The position numbers and the translations under genes are program-made. Shown one piece after another: positions 34,838-46,246 of a DNA stretch of 64,000 bases (the stretch's first letter is position 1; each line of letters opens with the position of its first letter). The stretch is from Sthenelais limicola (Eukaryota; Annelida; Polychaeta; Phyllodocida; Sigalionidae), in NCBI GenBank assembly GCA_942159475.1, contig OW804095.1, positions 89,045,740 through 89,109,739 of the forward strand, given 5' to 3'. The notes under the pieces were generated by a model. The model was not told the origin of the DNA, did no database searches, and worked only from the letters and a program-made list of their open reading frames with translations.

Positions 34838-35571
34838 TCAACCCACACATGACTGATTTTAAGCTGATTTGAATCCCGATTTGGGTCTCCTGATGATTCA
34901 TAGGATTTCATTTCAAATCGGGAGACTATTGGCGCAATTCAAGTATATTTTTACAAATCCTGGCCGATTTGAGACCGCCCCGATTTTGAGTCTTTACATT
35001 TGATCGCGGCTGGTCTAAGATTAATTGGCTATGTGTGGGTCTACCCCCGACTAGTCAGGAACTGCCCCGACTAATCAGGGGGCCTTCCCAACTGATGGGG
35101 AGTCCTCTCCCAATGATCTAATATAATGTTTTATTGGGGCAACAATCCCGATTTGTCTTAGGATTTTAAAGTATTTGTAATTCTGACAGGCAGGCAACTT
35201 TAAAAGGCTATAACTTCACTAACTTTTGGAATATCAACAAGATTTTGTTCACTTTTATAATGCTCACTTCTCCTTCTGCCCAGGCCAACAGGGTTTTTTT
35301 AGTTTATTTTACAATTTTTCATTATTACAAATGTGATGTGTCACAAGTCACCAAAGATGGATTTTGAGATACCACCATATTTGAAAAGATGAGATCAAGC
35401 AGTTTGTAATGATAGTAAACCTTAATATTTGTTTTCAAATATTTGTTTTTACATGTGATGTGCAACACGAAAATGATTCACAAATCAAGAATGGGCCCCC
35501 AAATCGGCCCAGAATCGTGTATGTGTGGACCAAGATAGAAATCGGGGGGTCAAATTGGGTATGTTTGGGTC
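34838..35571. mobile_element. CCCGATTTG-rich inverted-repeat element, copy 2
   Basis: Same orientation as copy 1, starting about 115 bases after it. The left end has AACCCACACATGACTG and the right end GGTATGTTTGGGTCT, with CCCGATTTGGGT-like units inside both. The middle shares GGCAGGCAACTTTAAAAG, CTATAACTTCACTAACTT and GCTCACTTCTCCTTCTG with copy 1. Diverged, so older than the retrotransposons. Confidence 0.6.
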
Positions 35572-35599
35572 TGAAAATTCTTTTAATCAATGGCAATAT

Positions 35600-38500
35600 C
35601 TGGTCAGTGACAATGTTTTATTGAAATGAATAGGTTTATTGCGTTGTGATAGGAGACATAGATATTCATGAATTGAATACACGTTTGAAGTAAGCAATTG
35701 TTTTAAAGTTAGATTGGGATGGTACTCAAAGTCAAAAAGAAAAGAAAGACATAACTTGCAAAGTACACCACCCAGGACTTCTGCATTGAACCCTCACGGC
35801 TCATGCCAGCGTCAGCACCTTCTCCAGAACCAACCCAAGTCTTTCTGATGTATGGATGTATCAGGCCTTAAAAGTGTCAGTTAGCAGTGATTAGTATAGC
35901 CTACTGGAGCTTTAGTAGCATACCGGCGAACATAGGGGAATCTATGGGTGGACTGGGGGAGGGAGGGGGGCTTTCCAGGCTAGATAATGAATGATGGTTC
36001 TCCCTCCATTTAGGTTTCCTTTTCAATGTTAATGAACACAGGCACGTGTTGGGCTAAGTCCTTTTGATGAGGCGAGAGTGAGAAGCACCAGTACGCACCA
36101 GCGTGGAGTTTTGATGTAAATGTCATTTTACTCGAAGGAATGGTACATGGTATATGACTAGTGCCGTCAATGGAGGATGGACTGGCTGTGATTGATTATT
36201 CGCAAATGGCATTAATATTTTCCAAAGGGAAACAATCATTTGCTTGTGGTAATGGCCCCAACTTCGAATCCCACTAGCTTAGGATGGGCAGGCGGTTGTA
36301 TTTAACACACAGGGATGGTGTTGGATGGTCATTGACCCTGCTTTAAAACTGAAGATGTTAATAGTTCAGGCTTTAATATATAGCAATCCGCTTATGAAAA
36401 TATGTCTAACATTATTCGCAGGTATGCTTGACATACATGTAGTGGTTCCGTTGGTTAAATTGGGACCATTTCGCATGAGGGTTGTATCTCTAAACCAGAA
36501 ATCTTTGTTACGAAACAAAAAGAAAATTATGTATATAAATATCCATGCTTGGTTCTTGTGTCATCGTTGTTCGGGCACCGGGAAACACCATTGTATGTTC
36601 AGAGGTTGTAAACATGCAATCGACCAATTGTGAAACTCTATAGCTAACATCATTACAGTGTCATGCCATGTAAATATTATCTTCCAAACCACACAGGCAA
36701 GAACGTAATTTGTCTAAGTGATTACATGTATTCCTATAATTAGGTCTATACGTTTTTCATATCCCTCGTAGTCCACTCAATATCAGAAATTGATTTCAAT
36801 CTTCTGGCATGGGAAAGCAATTAGAGAGGGCAGTACACTTGAATCTACCGACTTCATATTATTCAAATGCTGAGCAAAATATGATATCTGGCCTGGAGGA
36901 TGCCATTATTAAATTTGACTTAAATACATCACTTTAATAATCAATCAAGCTCAGTGTATTTGAAATAAAAAATGGGGGATAGTTCACAGCGAAACTTAAA
37001 TTAGGATCTGTAAAAAAGAGACTGCAAGGTGAAAAATAACTTTGCTTCTTTGGTCTCTGTTCGACAAACGAATTGATCTCTATTAGGTCTAACTCAATAC
37101 CGGTCCCATGAATTAAAGAAAGAATATTTTCTTCTGGTTCGATCCACAACAAATACATGTGCACTGTAGCATTGACGAAATCTAATATTGAGACTGATCA
37201 CATCTTATTCCTCAAGCGCAGTCTGTCCAAGACTCCAATGGATTGTATTTCCGATATCATCGGCAGCAGAGGGGGATTTCTTCGCGTAGTGATTGTGGCA
37301 TAAGGGAAAAGAGACAGAAAGGACATGGCCTTCTTCGATGGTGATATCCTTCCCTCTCGCTCCCCCTCCTCCATCCTTCCCCTTGTAGGAGGAATATGGT
37401 TTCTGCCAGGTTCTCTCTCTCTCAGCGTCTCTCTCTCTCGGACCAAATACATCCGGTGCTTCCTCCAGATCGCATGGGCGCGAGGATGCACATGTGCCCT
37501 CATTAGATCTCGACGCCCTTATCATTTGCCCACAGGTTTGTTTAAGGTTGGTTTACTGCACTGAGTACATGGAGTCCTATGGTTGGGCCCTGTTTTGAGC
37601 AAATCGTTATGGGAGTTTGTACATCCCAATGCACAACACACGTGTGGCCTCCTCACCCAAACTCGATGGCAGATGAGAGAGCACGAGGGCTACACTGTTC
37701 AAGGTTGACCAGGATCAGTTGATTCCGAAAGCGGTGGAACAAACTTATCTTGTCCTTGTTTTAAAGCAGGAGGAGAGATCGATGTTATGTTTACCTTAAG
37801 GAGGCTGGCAATGATTTCCCACGCGTCACATGGTAAGGGGAAATCGAAGGATTGCGCCGACGGTGGGATTGATTTTTTAAAGAAAGGCGTAAATTAGTTG
37901 AGAACAAGTATGGATCTTCGTGTAAGCCAAAATGACTCATGCAAGCTACCAAAAATCTAAGCAATGTTTCTAGCAGAATATGGAAATTATTACTAAGGTA
38001 AATTTTAAAATGTCTATGGGCCTGTTATATGTGTACGGTCTAGATAAGAATGGTATATTGGGGATTGGACGCCTACTGCGCTCATGCCTTGCAAAGCAGA
38101 ACTTGATATCAATATGTATTTATTTGAGTTCAGCTGCCGTCGGCGAGTAGAAATTCCCAAGCCTGACTTAAATTAAGCTTTTTTTCATTGATGAGCGGAG
38201 AACCAACTGTAGGTGGTAATTGAAAATAACAGTAGCCCACCATAACATTGGCATAAACAAAGGCAAAACAGCGCTGCAGCTCAACAGGACTTTGTTTGCC
38301 TCTTCCTCTGCTAAATGGAAAACAAATATATACCTATGATATGTGTTTATGTATGCAGTGAAATGGCTATTCCTCTTAGCAAGCTGGCGAAATGGAGACA
38401 AATGATTCGGGCTCATAGTGTATATGACCTTGGATTGACCTTTTCACATCATTACTCTGCTAATGGCGTGACAAGCACACCTCGCGAACACTACTGAACT

Positions 38501-41500
38501 AACTGTCATTTCTCGGCATCCCCTATTCCCATGGGTAGACTGGGAAAAGGCTTGTAATTTGATTTCATGTCAAGCCCCTCCCAGGACCTCCCGCTATGCT
38601 TTCAGAATGGGCCCAAGCAGAAGAGTTTATTTTCACGGCAGCTAATATTCGTGCTGCTGAATGTACTTATTCCGATGGGAAAATTTTCGCTTACGATGCT
38701 AGGAATACAGAATTCGATAGTGAGAATAAAGCATGGTGTCCCAGATAATCAGCTGCCCCTGTAAAAATTAAAACCTTTGAATCCTATTTGCGCTTCCACA
38801 AAATAAAACTGTGATTTTAACCTCTGGGGTGGTATAAGGATCAAGGTCCATGGGAGGAAATAATGAAAGTGATTCGGACAATAATGGGTTAAACGGCAAT
38901 CCATCTTGACATAATGCTTTCGGCTGATTGTGGTGAATACCTAGACCATTATTATGTGAATGCTATAACCCGAGCAGCGATGAAAGCTTTTGGGGATCAC
39001 AAAAAAGGGTAGAAAAGTGGAGATTCGGATGCCATTATTGTTGCTTGAGATCATGGGCCTGCTTAGAAAGGTACTCCGTCAATATTTTCCCCCTGAGCGG
39101 TCAATATGAATACAACGCTTCAGGGGAGTTCAAATTTGCATTCATTTATCTCGCTCGACAAATATCCCGAGAAAAATCTGATTGTAGGGATTTTTTCCCG
39201 ATACTGAGACTCAACATCTGCACCTCTAGAGCCGAGACATTGGAATGGTGTCCTTAAATTAATTGTGTCCTTAAATCAATGCTACTTTGGTATGTTTTTT
39301 AATGTTTCTTTCCTTAAACATTCTGTTTCTAGAAATCTAATAATCTTGTTCACCTTCATTGCTTTACTCCCATGTTACTCTGTTTGCGAATAAAATGGGA
39401 GGATTTGGGAGAAGGAGAAGGACAACCTTCCAGCTTCGTCTTCCTGATTTATTATGAGCCAATTTAATCAGAGGCTAGTATAGTGGTGAACATGAAACAA
39501 ACTGCGTTATTAGGGCTCTGGGGCTTCAAGTTCAATTTTAAAACAAAGAGATTGCCAAACAGTAAAGATCACTGCATTAAGCATCTTATTCAAAATTACA
39601 TTTATACTTTCATGGCCCAGATCCTGCTTAATTCATCACAAAAATCCTCGCCGAGAGACTGAAGGCGAAAACCTGATGGCCTTGAATCACATTTTTATGA
39701 TTTTCTTCCTGGTTCATGTAGAGGGTTATTTCTGTAATGACGAAGTGGGTATTGTAAGAATGGCCGGGTCTAGCTCCACGGGCAGTGCTTCACAAATCAC
39801 CCATTCAAGAAAAGGGTTCGTGGCTAGCACGTCGTAAATCTTCCATCGTTCAACAAACCTCCTATGATCAACTTTTCCCAGTTTGCCTTGTCACGTCTGA
39901 TGGGTGGAAGGGTAAGTTTAGGGACTATTCAACATTGCTGGTAAGATGGAGTTTGTAATGCTTTTGGCTTTTTCAATGTGGAGCTAAAACAAGCATGGGC
40001 AGATTTCTGCTTGCATTGCAGTCCCTCTCCTTGGCCTTGACGTTTCTCCTTGTCTTTGATTTATGTCCGAACCAGACAGCTGCGATAAATTTATTTTGAA
40101 GCAACCCTTGGAAGTGTCAACCCTGCGATATATACGTGCAAAGTATAGGATTTAACCTCCATCAACACTGTATGCGATATCGCCCAAAACATTCCTTATA
40201 CATTTGAATAAACGCAAGCGTGCTGTTGCAGATGATAAGCATTCCCACTGAGCTACATAGTGGAAAAAATATTTTGGTAAGCTAACCAACACAGGGGTGT
40301 TTCCTAACTAAACAAATCGTTGTAATGTGACCGTCGCCCGACAAGCTTTGCCACTTTTAAAAGGCTTTCCCATGGACTTCAGAATACACCCTTTCTCTGT
40401 GAAGCCAAGTCTGTATATGAGCGCTTTAGCACCCTCCTCCCATTCCCCAACAGTTATAAATATTGGAGGAAGGCTACGTTAGCGGGTGCGGACACCCGCC
40501 CACCGTTGTAACCTGTTGGTAGATTAGACAGGGAACAAGGGATGAATGCCAAGCAGTCTTCCCTTCAAAGGTTCACCCCTTGCCTGGATTAGGCCAGTCA
40601 TACATCACAGAGTAGCCACAAAGGGCCAGGAGCCGTGTCAAGATATTCAGTTGCTCCCAGAATATGTAACAAGGCGTAATTATAATGCTCGATTTTAAGG
40701 GCTGCAGCACAAATTTTTATTTACCGACTGACTGTCTTTTTGTATGCCCTGCATCCCAATTGGCTTTGTGCTGTGTTGTGTGTACCTTCCGACGTATGTG
40801 AGGAGAGAGTATTGCTGCATTGGCATGGTGAAACATAATAAGTCCGTTTATTATATCAAGGGCCTCATGTGTTTGGGAAAGCTGCAGTTTATTGTGCAAA
40901 AAAAGAATGCCTCAGCTTCCCTTGCTTTTTTGGTTTAGGGTTTCCTTTTGATTTTGAAATAAATGTACATCTTAATGATATTCGGCCTCGAAGGTTAGTA
41001 TGAAAAAAAGACCAGTCGTTCACATGAAAGAGAAATAGGCAGATTGGATAAGGCAAGTCCTGAAATGCCCTCTTTCAGAAGAAGCAGTGAAACTTGGCAA
41101 ATGCTTTGGGCTTTGATGTGACATGTTTTGCAGCGTTGCAGGTAAAACTGCATGGAATATATGCTGCATGTGGCCCTGACTATGTCGGCGAAGAAATACC
41201 AAAAATAATGAATCAATAAAATCTAGCACATTATTAATCTGGAGAGGAAACAGGAACTAGGCGCTGGGGCTTTCATGATTTGTATGTCACTCTCACTGAA
41301 TGTGCTAGCCAGTTTGCCGAGTACCACATTTTTGCTGCCTTACCTTGTTTTTGACTGGCACGTGGTTGGCGTCGCTAATACTCTCTGATACTTAATAACT
41401 AGCTCACAAGTAGAATTATTTCGTCAGATAAATAAATAATATTCACTATTGCAAGATGGTTTTGAAAGTGTAGTATATATCTAAAGTGACAGAAACCCTT

Positions 41501-41519
41501 AGAAATCTTTGACCATGCG
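35600..41519. other. Non-coding stretch, no host gene seen
   Basis: A pyrimidine-rich block around 37340-37450 yields overlapping open frames in three frames, a composition artefact. A 7-bp GC-rich hairpin lies at 40482-40499. Nothing else is supported. Confidence 0.5.
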
Positions 41520-41874
41520 TTAAAGCTACATTCTCAGCTATTATACAACAAATAAAATCTTACCAAATGTACTCATTGTTTAACCTTTAAAACGGAATCA
41601 ATCAATATTATGTTAGTGGTATTCAATTTGAATTTGGATCGCCCGAGGGAAAACAGCAATGATAAGTGAAACCACCACAGGAAAGGATTTTGACAGGGCT
41701 CCGGAATATGAATGGGGATTTTGTTCTTAAAAAACATGCAGCAAAAACAACCTGACAAATCCTCCAAAGTGTGATCGAATGATTTTAAAATAGGTTGGAA
41801 AGGAATGGAACAAAATGTAGAAAGTCTTAAGTTTTCTTTGGTTGGCCTATGCTAATTAACTGAGAGCGTAGTTT
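41520..41874. mobile_element. MITE, copy A
   Basis: The left end TTAAAGCTACATTCTCAGC and right end CTGAGAGCGTAGTTT are inverted repeats. The interior shares a block (GATAAGTGAAACCACCACAG, then AATGGGGATTTTG, then GCAAAAACAAC) with the larger copy at 62434-63054. No coding content. Confidence 0.6.
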
Positions 41875-43102
41875 CACATTTGGCCGGCAGTCTTCTCCAA
41901 GTATATATTCATGATATGGATATGAAAGGATATAGATCTATTTATCCAAAGGTAACCTTATATAAACCATAGACACAGGCATACGCATAGTGAGTTATTT
42001 GCAAATGTTGGCTTTGGAATCGTATCTAGCATTTGCCACTCACAACGGTTGACCAGCCACCGGGTAATATTCAAGTGTATTTTGACTCTAATTCTTTCTG
42101 TGCTAAAGAATGAAAATTCCTTTTGTCAATCTGGTCTATGGTTATATCAATTATCCTTCCCTATTTCAGCACTGCCTCATGCGTCATTGCCACAGCTGCC
42201 TCCGCCAATGGGCGCCTCACAGATTGATATTTCCCACGTGAAAGCCCTCTGCTTGCTTGTGTTGTACCGCCACCTCATCATTCATATTGCTAAATATAAT
42301 TGCCAATCTGTACCACTACCTTATAGTTCACAACACAATCTCACTGAATATTTGAAGATGTTAGAGCATCTACATCTTATATATCATGCTAGGTTTTTTC
42401 ATCAGGCCCACTGAAAATTATAGTTTGTATATATTACCCCGCCAAATTTATAGACGACGCAATGAAAATGAAATTCCACACACACACAAGTCAAATGCAA
42501 AAGAACGTTCTAATGGTTATGCAATGAAACAAATCGTATGGCCACCGAGGAAAAAATAGGAGGTGACCACGAGTCGCCTTTGCTGTCCTAAATACGTAAA
42601 CTTAAACTCTGTGCAATCCTGACCGTGGAGACCATGGCCTGACAATGGGTCAGCGAATGTCGTAAAGCATTGCAACCAAATTACAGTGTCGTGCTCTCGG
42701 GGATAGAAAGGAGATGGGGGGGGGGGGGGGCTGAGGTTCGACAATGATGATCTATGGTCACAGTGTCACTGTTGCAGTGGCTTACTCTGGGATCTCTAAG
42801 GATTTATGCTGAAGGCAATAATAACTTGAGTGTTTTACCCGTTTTCCTTCCCTAACTGATCATTCCTAGTCCGGATGTATTGTGGAGGTATTCATGGCTT
42901 CGATATATATGCATTGTGCTCGTTTAGTGCTTAATACGCGATGCATCTGCGCTGGTAAATGCGTAGTAAAAAAAAGTCAAAATAGAAAAAAGCTGTCATA
43001 AACAAGTTTGAACATTAAATATGATTGAGGTAATGATGTATATCCTGGGGTGTTTCGCTTATTGAATATATATATTTATATATATATATAATTTATAATA
43101 TA
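41875..43102. other. Non-coding stretch, AT-rich right edge
   Basis: A G-homopolymer of about 13 bases ends near 42730. From 43065 the sequence is a degenerate TA microsatellite in which element 2 is inserted. A 121-codon plus-strand frame at 42049-42414 has no recognisable domain. Confidence 0.5.
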
Positions 43103-43308
43103 TATGTATAGTTGGCATCACAACGCCCATATACTGCGACCCACGTGGATATGTTTACCTCCGACTATGACGTCACTCGGAGTTCCCCGCGCGCTCAACC
43201 AATAGGAGCGCATGGAAGCTTTCCTCATCAAGTGCCACGCCCACGTTCGCCAGTTCAAATGTTTCACTCGACTAGTGAAGAACTATATATTCTCGCTTGA
43301 AAATTTTT
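43103..43308 (+). repeat. A1 terminal repeat of element 2, promoter-like
   Basis: Contains, in order, an E-box CACGTG (43142-43147), a perfect CRE TGACGTCA (43168-43175), a CCAAT box (43199-43203) and a TATATATT box (43284-43291). This is a classic Pol II promoter order. A start about 30 bases after the TATA box falls at the end of A1, some 20 bases before the gag ATG at 43334. A 50-codon open frame runs through the repeat in another frame and is probably incidental. Confidence 0.85.
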
Positions 43309-43333
43309 CAAGTATTTGAACTCATTGGACATC

Positions 43334-44152
43334 ATGTCGCCTTCTAAAGTCAAGCATTGCGATGTATGTGAAGAATCGCACGAGGGCACGGTTGGTGAAT
43401 CGTGTACGAGATCCATGAACAATCGTATGGCAAAATTAGAGGGACTAGTGTCAACTTTGGTATGTACCGTGGAAGACAAGGTGGTGAACAAGCTGCCATC
43501 TCCGTTGGATGTTCAAGCTTCAACAAGTAAAACTGATAGTGATCCTGAAATCGGTTTTACTGGGCGTCAATCGAGGGCATCGAGTGTCGAAAGTTCTATT
43601 TATAATGTTCGTGGGTCTGGTCATCGTGCAAGACATCGTTCCAGATCTACGTCCAGGGCTCGTACCAAGCCTTTTGATCATGCCAGCCAACTCGACAAGG
43701 GTGAGGATATTGAATCATTTGAGTCATTGCTCTTGTTGAACTTGCGTCTAATTGCTAAATTGGTGGTGGATGAACGCCCCTACGCCGAGATTGCTGGTGT
43801 CGTAAATCATTCAGTCACTATGTGCGAGAAGGCCAAATCGCAGGTGTATAATCTAAAGGCTAGTGTTCTTTACGATAAATGTGTGAGAACCAGGGCGAAC
43901 AAGGAAGGTCTAGACGCATTTAGCAATGTAAAACAGGAAGAAATCTTGAGATTTTATGCCTTTGAGAATTCAAAAAAGGCTGTCGAAGCGGCTACTCGTA
44001 AGAAGGTAAACAAAGACGTCAAGGTGTGTTTCAAGTTCAACTCGACTGCCGGCTGCACGAAATCGCCGTGTGGATTTCCACACAAATGCTCCAACTGCCT
44101 GTCATCGGACCATTCAGCGAGAAACTGCCATGTCGGAAAGAGTATTAAATAG
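43334..44152 (+). CDS. Gag-like zinc-finger protein of element 2
   Basis: A 272-residue protein starting at the first ATG after A1. It has an N-terminal Cys/His cluster (C9, C12, H16, C24), a basic Arg-Ser-rich stretch around residues 85-110 likely to bind RNA, a helical middle, and a C-terminal pair of fingers: CX8CX4CX3H (C232, C241, C246, H250), directly followed by a canonical CX2CX4HX4C knuckle (C252, C255, H260, C265). The finger order matches the Gag-like protein of element 1, although the rest is barely alike. It ends with TAG at 44150-44152, only seven residues after the knuckle, and the frame stays open into pol. Confidence 0.82.
   Translation: MSPSKVKHCDVCEESHEGTVGESCTRSMNNRMAKLEGLVSTLVCTVEDKVVNKLPSPLDVQASTSKTDSDPEIGFTGRQSRASSVESSIYNVRGSGHRARHRSRSTSRARTKPFDHASQLDKGEDIESFESLLLLNLRLIAKLVVDERPYAEIAGVVNHSVTMCEKAKSQVYNLKASVLYDKCVRTRANKEGLDAFSNVKQEEILRFYAFENSKKAVEAATRKKVNKDVKVCFKFNSTAGCTKSPCGFPHKCSNCLSSDHSARNCHVGKSIK
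44150..44152 (+). other. Single in-frame stop (TAG) between gag and pol of element 2
   Basis: The gag frame is interrupted only by this TAG (context AAA TAG GAG) and then runs open to 46246. Reading from 44153 onward, no other stop occurs before the ATG at 44219. The arrangement equals that of element 1 but uses a different stop codon. TAG followed by G is the class used for readthrough in gammaretroviruses. Confidence 0.75.
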
Positions 44153-44218
44153 GAGTTATTTAGTGATCGGGGTAATTTCAACAATATTTCTCATAATTCG
44201 TCGGAAAATTGTGTTGAT

Positions 44219-46246
44219 ATGAATTTTGTTGATTCGAACATTTCACTTGGAGACACCGGAAATGGTGAATCCAAGATGGCGGAGGAGGTTGTCAAGGTGG
44301 ACTTTTCAACCCTTCGTGAAAGTGAAAATTCTTCTAATATTCCCTCGATTACTTCTCATCTTCCGGAATTTGTCGCCGAATGTATGTACAATGACATTTT
44401 CTCTGATATTTCCGATTTTGTTGTTGCTGGGTCACCCGATAGTGGTGATTTCCTAATTTTTAACGCTCCGATTTCTCCGGGAGGCTGTATCGTCCCCGTT
44501 TACGGTAGCTGTGCATATGGGACATGTAGTTGTTCTCATCTTCTTGCTGAGGTTAGTACTCAGTTAAAACCTTGTAGGTTTGCATACCTTTTATTCGCAC
44601 AGGGTAATACTATGGTTGATAAATATATTCAAGTGTATTTCGGTATTTGTGACGGTTTTGACATTGTCGATTCTCCCATAGAAGTTTATGACTGTGAAAA
44701 TTACGCCTCTATTTTAGAGCCTGAAGCCAAAGAAAAAATGGATAGAATAGTTTGTAATGAATTGAACGAAGGTTTCATATCAATATCTAATGTTAAACCT
44801 GTATGTATTCATTCGTTGGGAGCTGTACATAAGCCTGATGGGGGTATACGACCTATCACGGACTGTTCTCGACCATTAGGTGTATGTGTAAACGAGCATT
44901 GCTCGAGTCTGGTACGTACTTTCTCTTACAAATCTATCGAAAATGCCATAGAATTGGTAGAAAATAATTCTTTCATGTCGGTTGTAGACATTAAGTCAGC
45001 ATATCGTGCAGTGCCTATCAACCCTGCTCACAGGATATATTGTGGGTTCAGATGGACTTTAAATGGCCAAGAGAAATATTTTTACGATAATAGACTTTGC
45101 TTCGGCCTTCGAACAGGTCCTTGCTATTTTGATGATATTTCAAACTTTATCACTGACTCTATACTTAATGTATTCCATGTTCCTGTGATAAATTACCTTG
45201 ACGATTTTTTTACATGTGCAAATTCTATTGAGATGTGTAGAAATGCTCGTGATATTGTTGTCAAAACCCTAAGATATTTAGGTTTCTACGTGGCGTGGCA
45301 CAAGGTTACTTCCCCGAGTTCTTCATGCCGTTACCTAGGCTTCACCATCGACTCAATGGAGATGACTCTGTCGATGCCTCAGGAAAAAATTGCCAAACTC
45401 TACAAAATTCTAAAATCGTTAGAAAACAAGTCATCAATCTCCAAATCCCAGCTTGAAAGTATATGTGACTATGTCAGCCATTGTGCTTGTGTCTTCAAGG
45501 GAGGAAAAACATTCTGTCGGCGCATGTTCGACCTATACAAGCTTATGATTGCTAAGAAGCTAAAGCAATCAAATATCTCTACAGCCTTTCGTCAAGATCT
45601 TCAGTGGTGGAAATCGTTTGCAGCATCTTTCAATGGCAGGCGTCTAATCGAGAAACCATGTTGCGATATTCCCATGGTATCTGACGCCTCTTCAAAGGGT
45701 TTCGGCGTATTTTGTGGCATCGACTGGGTTGCTGGAGTCTGGGATGACTCTAAATTACCTTTTTCCTTCCCTGAATGTGTTCACCTTGTCTCACGCCCGA
45801 GTGAAGATGGGATTGCAGTAAATATAAACATCCAGGAGCTGTATCCCATCTTGGTAGGCGTGAGGAGATGGTGTAAATTTTTCAGAGGAAAAGCTGTAAT
45901 ATGTTTCATTGACAATACACAAGTTATAGCAATGCTCACGAATGGCTCTAGCTCTAGCCCACTAGCCATGCAGTGGTTATACGAATTATATTGGCTGACA
46001 TTTATATTTGACATGGAATTAATTCCTAAGTATATTAACACAAAAAATAATCTTATTGCGGATACTCTATCTAGACTGCCATATATTTATAATTCACCTG
46101 GAAGCTTGTTGTGTCTTTCCCAAGCCAGGTTGTGTTGTTCTGAAAGATTTTTATCTGATATTCCTAGGGCTCAGCAAATGGAGGGAAAGAGTCAACTACC
46201 TACAAACCCTATCTGTGACATCGTCGACTCTCACACAAAGAACTAG
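44219..46246 (+). CDS. Reverse transcriptase - RNase H protein of element 2
   Basis: 675 residues from ATG 44219, though the open frame begins at 44153. A Cys-rich N-terminal region precedes the RT palm. The first catalytic Asp is D257 in SVVDIKSAYRAV, and the YLDD box is residues 326-329. The thumb-connection ends near YVSHCACVFKGGK. RNase H follows with all four acidic residues visible: D489 (VSDAS), E540 (NIQELY), D565 (FIDNTQ) and D615 (IADTLSRL). The protein is therefore predicted to be active for both cDNA synthesis and RNA removal. Its end overlaps the recombinase frame. A later ATG at 44276 sits in CAAGATGGCGG and is an alternative start. Confidence 0.9.
   Translation: MNFVDSNISLGDTGNGESKMAEEVVKVDFSTLRESENSSNIPSITSHLPEFVAECMYNDIFSDISDFVVAGSPDSGDFLIFNAPISPGGCIVPVYGSCAYGTCSCSHLLAEVSTQLKPCRFAYLLFAQGNTMVDKYIQVYFGICDGFDIVDSPIEVYDCENYASILEPEAKEKMDRIVCNELNEGFISISNVKPVCIHSLGAVHKPDGGIRPITDCSRPLGVCVNEHCSSLVRTFSYKSIENAIELVENNSFMSVVDIKSAYRAVPINPAHRIYCGFRWTLNGQEKYFYDNRLCFGLRTGPCYFDDISNFITDSILNVFHVPVINYLDDFFTCANSIEMCRNARDIVVKTLRYLGFYVAWHKVTSPSSSCRYLGFTIDSMEMTLSMPQEKIAKLYKILKSLENKSSISKSQLESICDYVSHCACVFKGGKTFCRRMFDLYKLMIAKKLKQSNISTAFRQDLQWWKSFAASFNGRRLIEKPCCDIPMVSDASSKGFGVFCGIDWVAGVWDDSKLPFSFPECVHLVSRPSEDGIAVNINIQELYPILVGVRRWCKFFRGKAVICFIDNTQVIAMLTNGSSSSPLAMQWLYELYWLTFIFDMELIPKYINTKNNLIADTLSRLPYIYNSPGSLLCLSQARLCCSERFLSDIPRAQQMEGKSQLPTNPICDIVDSHTKN
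44272..44282 (+). promoter_or_regulatory. CAAGATGGCGG, YY1-like motif near the pol start, element 2
   Basis: The same 11 bases found at 23994-24004 in element 1. Here its ATG (44276) is in frame with pol and in a good initiation context. It may mark an internal promoter or an internal pol start. Confidence 0.45.

Noticed and set aside
37198..37564. Overlapping open frames in three frames
   Set aside because: Explained by a pyrimidine-rich, stop-poor stretch.
42049..42414. 121-codon plus-strand frame
   Set aside because: No domain; codon content looks random.
43112..43300. Open frame across the A1 repeat of element 2 (repeated in A2)
   Set aside because: Lies over promoter motifs upstream of the likely transcription start; probably incidental.
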